64,000 nucleotides of DNA from CBDCGS01 sp965216915. Its GTDB lineage: Bacteria > Pseudomonadota > Alphaproteobacteria > UBA828. The position numbers and the translations under genes are program-made. Each line of letters starts with the position of its first letter. Within the stretch, counting starts at the first letter, position 1. The notes beneath the pieces were generated by a model. That model saw only the letters and a program-made list of their open reading frames with translations. It searched no databases and was not told the origin of the DNA. The stretch spans positions 744,001 to 808,000 of the forward strand of contig CBDCGS010000010.1 of NCBI GenBank assembly GCA_965216915.1, read 5' to 3'. Shown here in pieces: positions 60,189 through 64,000 of this stretch.

Positions 60189-61265
60189 TCAAGCGCGCGC
60201 TTCCTGCTGCAGCGTCGCGAACGCGCTCAGCAGCACCTGCCTTGGCTCGAGATTGAGCCCTTCCGCCTGGGCGAACGCGCGGCTCAGGTTCTCCCATACG
60301 CCAACCCATTGATCAAGCCGGTCACCGGTGCCGAGCAGCCGCGCGCAGGCCGTTGCCTCGCCCGGCACGACCTCGGAGATCTGTCCGGCATCGCCCCGTG
60401 CGGCGGCGCCGATCGCCCGCGCCAGCCACCACTGAATAAGCTCGGCGAGCGCGCGAAACCGGTCCACCCCGTCGCGCCCGGCCAGGCCGTCCGCGAGCTG
60501 GTGGAGCGCGCGCGTATCGGGCTCGGGCAAGGTAGTGACGAGGGCGATGAAACGGCGATAGAGATCGAGCCCGCCTTGGCGGGCGAGCGCGATGCCCCGC
60601 CCCGGGCTTCCCTCGGAGATGCGAGCCAGGGCGGCAAGATCCGCGTCGTCGGTCTCGGGCAGGGCCGCGCGCAGGAGCGTGCCGAGCGCGGCATCGTCGA
60701 GTGGGCGCATGGCGAGCGTGCGGCAACGCGAACGGATCGTCGGCAGGAGGCGGCTCGGCGCGTGGCTCACGAGCAGCAGCAGCGCCCGCGCCGGCGGTTC
60801 CTCCAAGAGCTTGAGCAGCGCGTTCGCGGCGTTCCGGTTCATGTCGTCGGCGGCATCGACCACGATCACCCGCCAAGCGCCCTCGCCTGCCGTCAAAGCC
60901 GCCAGTGCGTTGGCCTTGCGCACGTCGTCGATCACGATCTCGGCGCGCCGCTTGCCGCGGTCATCCTCGCCGCGCTCGACCACGGCAAGGTCGCTGTGGC
61001 CGCCGGCGGCCACGCGCCGGAACACGGGATGACCGGGCTCCATCGCCATCGTCTCGCCGCCGCCCGCCAGCACGAAGCGCGCGAATCGAAACGCGAGCGT
61101 CGCCTTGCCGATGCCGCGCGTGCCTGTGAGCAGCCAGGCATGCGGCAGCCGGTCGCTTCGCCACGCCGCGATCAGCTCGGCCTCGGCCTCTTCATGACCG
61201 CGGAGATCTGCCCGTTCGCGCGGATCGGGCGCATCGACGACGACATCATCGGCCTTGCGCGCCAT
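60189..61265 (-). CDS. holB: DNA polymerase III subunit delta prime
   Basis: A 358-residue AAA+ clamp-loader subunit. The P-loop-like segment is WLLTGTRGIGKATLAFRFAR, the Walker B-like region VIVVDAADDMNRNAANALLK, and the SRC motif LPTIRSRCRTLAMRPLDD. HPVFRRVAAGGHSDLAVVER lacks the zinc cysteines of E. coli delta prime, as often in this class. It helps load the sliding clamp. The start may be the ATG at 61265, sharing one base with the tmk stop, or the GTG at 61268, which gives a 4-base overlap and one more residue. Both fit the coupled tmk-holB-metG operon. Confidence 0.93.
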   Translation of the reverse strand: MARKADDVVVDAPDPRERADLRGHEEAEAELIAAWRSDRLPHAWLLTGTRGIGKATLAFRFARFVLAGGGETMAMEPGHPVFRRVAAGGHSDLAVVERGEDDRGKRRAEIVIDDVRKANALAALTAGEGAWRVIVVDAADDMNRNAANALLKLLEEPPARALLLLVSHAPSRLLPTIRSRCRTLAMRPLDDAALGTLLRAALPETDDADLAALARISEGSPGRGIALARQGGLDLYRRFIALVTTLPEPDTRALHQLADGLAGRDGVDRFRALAELIQWWLARAIGAAARGDAGQISEVVPGEATACARLLGTGDRLDQWVGVWENLSRAFAQAEGLNLEPRQVLLSAFATLQQEARA

Positions 61266-61912
61266 CACCCGGGCTCCGCGAGCGGGGCGGCGAGCCGCGC
61301 GCGCACCGCGCTCACCACCGCCCGGTGAACGGCCTCGGCATCGCCCGCGGCATCGATCACGGCGCAGCGCGCCGGCTCGGCTTGCGCGATCGCGAGAAAG
61401 CCCTCCCGCACCCGGCGGTGCACCGCGGGGTCCATGCGCTCGTAGCGGCTCGCGTTGCCTGCGCGCGCCACAGCGCGTTCCAGGGCGACGGCGGGATCGA
61501 GATCGAGAACGAGCGTCAGGTCCGGCGTCACACCATCCAAGACGTGTCTTGCGAGCGCGGCAATCACCGTGCGGTCCGCGCCTTGGCCGTAGCCCTGATA
61601 AGCGACGGTCGAATCCGTGAAACGGTCGCTCACCACCCAGCTGCCCCGCGTCAGCGCGGGCGCGATCAACCGATGAACGTGATCGCGCCGCGCGGCGAAA
61701 TGGAGGATCGCCTCGGTCAGCGGCTCCCAGCGATCGACGGCGCCGGAAATCAGCAGACCGCGGATCGCCTCGGCGCCCGGCGAGCCGCCGGGCTCGCGCG
61801 TCGCGAGCGCTGCGATACCGGCGCGCTCGAGCGCCGCGTGAAGCAGGGCGACCTGGGTGGTTTTCCCCGTGCCGTCGCCGCCCTCGAATGTGATGAAGCG
61901 CCCGCGGGCCAT
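61265..61912 (-). CDS. tmk: Thymidylate kinase
   Basis: A 215-residue kinase making dTDP from dTMP. P-loop FEGGDGTGKTTQVALLHAAL; LATREPGGSPGAEAIRGLLI with the DR(E)PG-type motif; substrate and lid region VVSDRFTDSTVAYQGYGQGA; and a C-terminal adenine-binding part. The Gly/Arg pattern in the P-loop and the lid fits the bacterial type. It sits between dacA (one-base gap) and holB (overlapping), the classic alphaproteobacterial order dacA-tmk-holB. Confidence 0.96.
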   Translation of the reverse strand: MARGRFITFEGGDGTGKTTQVALLHAALERAGIAALATREPGGSPGAEAIRGLLISGAVDRWEPLTEAILHFAARRDHVHRLIAPALTRGSWVVSDRFTDSTVAYQGYGQGADRTVIAALARHVLDGVTPDLTLVLDLDPAVALERAVARAGNASRYERMDPAVHRRVREGFLAIAQAEPARCAVIDAAGDAEAVHRAVVSAVRARLAAPLAEPG

Positions 61913-61913
61913 G

Positions 61914-63089
61914 TCACCGGCCCGAGCCCCAGATCAGGTGGTTGATCGCTGCGCCGATCCGCCCAATGCCGGAGAGCTTGCCGACATCCGCGCCTGCGAC
62001 GAGGGGGCGTTCGAGGCCCGACACGCCCGGCGCGCTGACCACGAGCTTCGCGACCGTATCGCCCTTGGTCACGGGCGCGCGGATCGGGCCGGGCGCGACG
62101 ATCTTCACCTCCAGTCCGCTCCGCGCGCCGCGCGACAGCGTCACGGTCACCGGCCGCTCGGTCACGAGCGGCACCTCGTCCCGCTCGCCGAGCCACACGT
62201 CGAACGTGTCGACCACGTCGCCTGCGTCGAAGAGCGTGTAGTTCTTGAACTCGCGAAAGCCGTAGTTGAGCAGGCCCTCGGCTTCGCGCGAGCGGGCGTT
62301 CGTGCTCGGCAAGCCGTTGATGACCAGGATCAGCCGCCGGCCGTTCTGCACGGCGGACGCCGCAAGCCCGTAGCCCGAGGCGTCGGTGTGGCCCGTCTTG
62401 AGGCCGTCTGCGCCGTCATAGCGGTAGAGGAGCGGGTTGCGATTGCCTTGCTCGATCGTCGCGTAGGTGAAGGAGCGTTCCGCGAAGAGGCCGTAGAACT
62501 GCGGGAAATCGTGAATGATGCGATGCGACAGGATCGCGAGGTCGCGCGCGGTCGTGACGTGCTGGGGATGAGGCCAACCGGTCGAGTTGACGAAATGGCT
62601 GCCGCTCAGGCCGATCCGTGCCGCCGTCTGGTTCATGAGGTTGGCGAAGGCTTCCTCGGTGCCTGCGACTGCCTCGGCCAAAACGATGCACGCGTCGTTG
62701 CCGGATTGAACGACGATGCCGCGCAGCAAATCAGCGACCGTGACCTGCTCGTTCACCTCCACGAACATGCGCGAGCCGCGCATGCGCCAGGCCTTCTCGC
62801 TTACCGTGAGCTTGTCGTCGAGCGAAATGCGCTGCTGAGCGACGTGCTCGAACACGATGTAGAGCGTCATCAATTTGCTCATCGACGCCGGAAACATCGT
62901 TTGGTCGGAGTTTTTCTCGAAGAGCACCGTGCCGGTCGCGTCGTCGACCAGGATGGCCTGCAGCGCGTTGGTGTCGATCGCGCGGGCGGCGTGCGGCGCG
63001 GCGGCAAGCACCGCCCCGACCAGCACCCACAAGACGCCCCGCTGGGCGGCTGTGATCGCCAAGCGGATCAGTCCGCGCGGATTGCGCAT
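61914..63089 (-). CDS. dacA: D-alanyl-D-alanine carboxypeptidase (DacA/PBP5-like)
   Basis: A 391-residue exported penicillin-binding protein. The signal peptide is RGVLWVLVGAVLAAAPHAARA. The serine protease-like triad motifs are FPASMSKLMTLY (Ser69-x-x-Lys72), VVQSGNDACIVLAE and DGLKTGHTDASGYGLAAS. A C-terminal beta domain follows (DTFDVWLGERDEVPLVTERP) with a short amphipathic-like end. It trims the terminal D-alanine of peptidoglycan stem peptides in the periplasm. The ATG at 63089 has GGAGG six bases upstream; an ATG-less extension to 63113 is unlikely. rlpA lies 45 bases upstream and tmk one base downstream. Confidence 0.95.
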   Translation of the reverse strand: MRNPRGLIRLAITAAQRGVLWVLVGAVLAAAPHAARAIDTNALQAILVDDATGTVLFEKNSDQTMFPASMSKLMTLYIVFEHVAQQRISLDDKLTVSEKAWRMRGSRMFVEVNEQVTVADLLRGIVVQSGNDACIVLAEAVAGTEEAFANLMNQTAARIGLSGSHFVNSTGWPHPQHVTTARDLAILSHRIIHDFPQFYGLFAERSFTYATIEQGNRNPLLYRYDGADGLKTGHTDASGYGLAASAVQNGRRLILVINGLPSTNARSREAEGLLNYGFREFKNYTLFDAGDVVDTFDVWLGERDEVPLVTERPVTVTLSRGARSGLEVKIVAPGPIRAPVTKGDTVAKLVVSAPGVSGLERPLVAGADVGKLSGIGRIGAAINHLIWGSGR

Positions 63090-63134
63090 GGAATGCCTCC
63101 GTTGCTCGACCAATGATTTACACCGCGTCTCGGG

Positions 63135-64000
63135 CTAAGGCGAGTCGGCGACATCCAAAATGCGCGCGTCGACGAAGCCCGCGAGTGTGACGCGCGCAAG
63201 CGCGCTCTCGGCCTCAGGCTCGCCCGCGAGGGGCCCCAGGCTCACGCGGTAGCGCGCCGCCGATTGGCCCGTGCGCACGATCATCGCCTGCCCGATCTGG
63301 CTGACACGTCGCAGCGCATCAACCGCCTCCGCATGGGCGCCGAAGAGCCCTACCTCGATGAAGAACGGCGTGCTCGCCGCAATCGCCGGCTTGGGCGGCG
63401 GGGGCGGCGGCTCGGGAGCAACGGGCGCGGCCGCCACGGCATCACTCTCCGGATTCGCCGTTGCGTCCGCCGACGCCGTGTCCGCCGCGGCCATCACGGC
63501 GTTGGGCGCAAGCTCGGCGAGCCCGAGATATTGGACGCGCACCTTCGCCGTGCCCGCGCGGCGAAAGCCGAGCATTTCTGCCGCACGTTTCGACAGATCG
63601 ATGATGCGTCCGCGCGCGAAGGGGCCGCGGTCGTTGATGCGCACGACGATCGCACGCCCGTTGTGCAGGTTGGTGACGCGCGCCAAGCTGGGTAGCGGCA
63701 GGGTTGGATGGGCCGCGGTCACCGCGTTCATGTTGAACCGTTCGCCGTTGGCCGTGGACCGGCCGTGGAATGCGCCGCCGTACCAGGAGGCGATGCCCAC
63801 TTTCTCATAATAGGGGTCGACCGCCGGATAGTACCAAACGCCATTGACGCGATAGGGCTCGCCGACCTTGTATCCGTCGGGCAGATTGGCGCCCGCGTGG
63901 TCGCCGCCCGCGCCGTTCATGCGCTTGACCGCGTGCAGGGCGAGCTCGGTCTCCGCGCAGGCTGCAAGCCCGACCATCACGCCGATCACCGCGAGGCCGC
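63135..64000 (-). CDS. rlpA: RlpA-like septal lytic transglycosylase lipoprotein, 5' end cut by window
   Basis: The visible 288 residues run to the window edge with no stop, so the start lies beyond. The remnant GLAVIGVMVGLAAC looks like the end of a lipoprotein signal with the lipid-bearing Cys. The double-psi beta-barrel domain spans KVGIASWYGGAFHGRSTANG through VRINDRGPFARGRIIDLSKR, then an Ala/Pro linker (VAPEPPPPPPKPAIA) and a C-terminal SPOR domain (FFIEVGLFGAHAEAVDALRR) that binds denuded septal glycan. In the family it cleaves such glycan at the division site. dacA follows downstream. Confidence 0.93.
   Translation of the reverse strand, partial: GLAVIGVMVGLAACAETELALHAVKRMNGAGGDHAGANLPDGYKVGEPYRVNGVWYYPAVDPYYEKVGIASWYGGAFHGRSTANGERFNMNAVTAAHPTLPLPSLARVTNLHNGRAIVVRINDRGPFARGRIIDLSKRAAEMLGFRRAGTAKVRVQYLGLAELAPNAVMAAADTASADATANPESDAVAAAPVAPEPPPPPPKPAIAASTPFFIEVGLFGAHAEAVDALRRVSQIGQAMIVRTGQSAARYRVSLGPLAGEPEAESALARVTLAGFVDARILDVADSP

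Noticed and set aside
58406..60256. 616-codon plus-strand frame opposite metG
   Set aside because: metG on the minus strand has all synthetase motifs; the plus-strand product is a low-complexity shadow.

Overview
The window is one contiguous, very GC-rich and gene-dense piece of a bacterial chromosome. No rRNA, tRNA, CRISPR array, transposase or integrase was recognised. Gene content and order point to an alphaproteobacterium, most likely of the Rhodospirillales type. The clues are dusB-ntrB-ntrC-ntrY-ntrX-trkA-dat-hfq-hflX, the run ppiD/tpiA-secG-pyrG-kdsA-eno-ftsB-pdhABC-lpdA-lipA, a fused ispDF, and the block rlpA-dacA-tmk-holB-metG-tatD. kdsA implies a Kdo-containing lipopolysaccharide, so a Gram-negative envelope. 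The genus cannot be named from sequence alone.

Layout. 1-373: 3' end of a chemotaxis receptor. 608-3185: membrane-quality-control set (SPFH protein, NfeD, rhomboid protease). 3233-8013: accessory metabolism (two cysteine hydrolases, a methyltransferase, a SnoaL-like protein, soluble transhydrogenase sthA, a CBS protein). 8027-11894, minus strand: glycosyltransferase, SnoaL-like protein, 89-residue unknown, split transketolase. 11997-17230: class IV aminotransferase plus hyuA/hyuB-type hydantoinase or carboxylase. 17320-20448: convergent polysaccharide deacetylase and PpiD chaperone. 20650-36639: core block for glycolysis, secretion, CTP, Kdo, enolase, division and pyruvate dehydrogenase/lipoate, broken between kdsA and eno by an aminotransferase, a large exported beta-helix/Kelch protein and an NAD(P)-binding reductase. 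36752-38925, minus strand: cinA, pgpA, ispDF. 39006-51424: cupin, then the nitrogen-regulation operon through hflX. 51421-53575: groES-groEL with a sigma-70 promoter, a CIRCE-like operator and a terminator. 53811-55061: membrane adenylyl cyclase. 55077-64000, minus strand: aminotransferase, mazG, MBL hydrolase, tatD, metG, holB, tmk, dacA, rlpA.

The genes fall into tight operons with many 4-base ATGA overlaps. Main themes are central carbon flow (tpiA, eno, pdh, lipA, transketolase), nitrogen signalling (NtrBC, NtrYX), protein quality control (SPFH/NfeD/rhomboid, PpiD, GroESL, HflX) and envelope building (kdsA, pgpA, dacA, rlpA, ftsB). Four class IV aminotransferases occur in 64 kb; two sit at places where otherwise familiar gene order is interrupted. 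The points most worth checking are the SPFH-NfeD-rhomboid operon, the beta-helix/Kelch fusion, the GroEL with an acidic tail, hflX without a normal start codon at its apparent N-terminus, a perfect extended -10 promoter touching the pyrG start, and an AT-rich codon patch inside lpdA.
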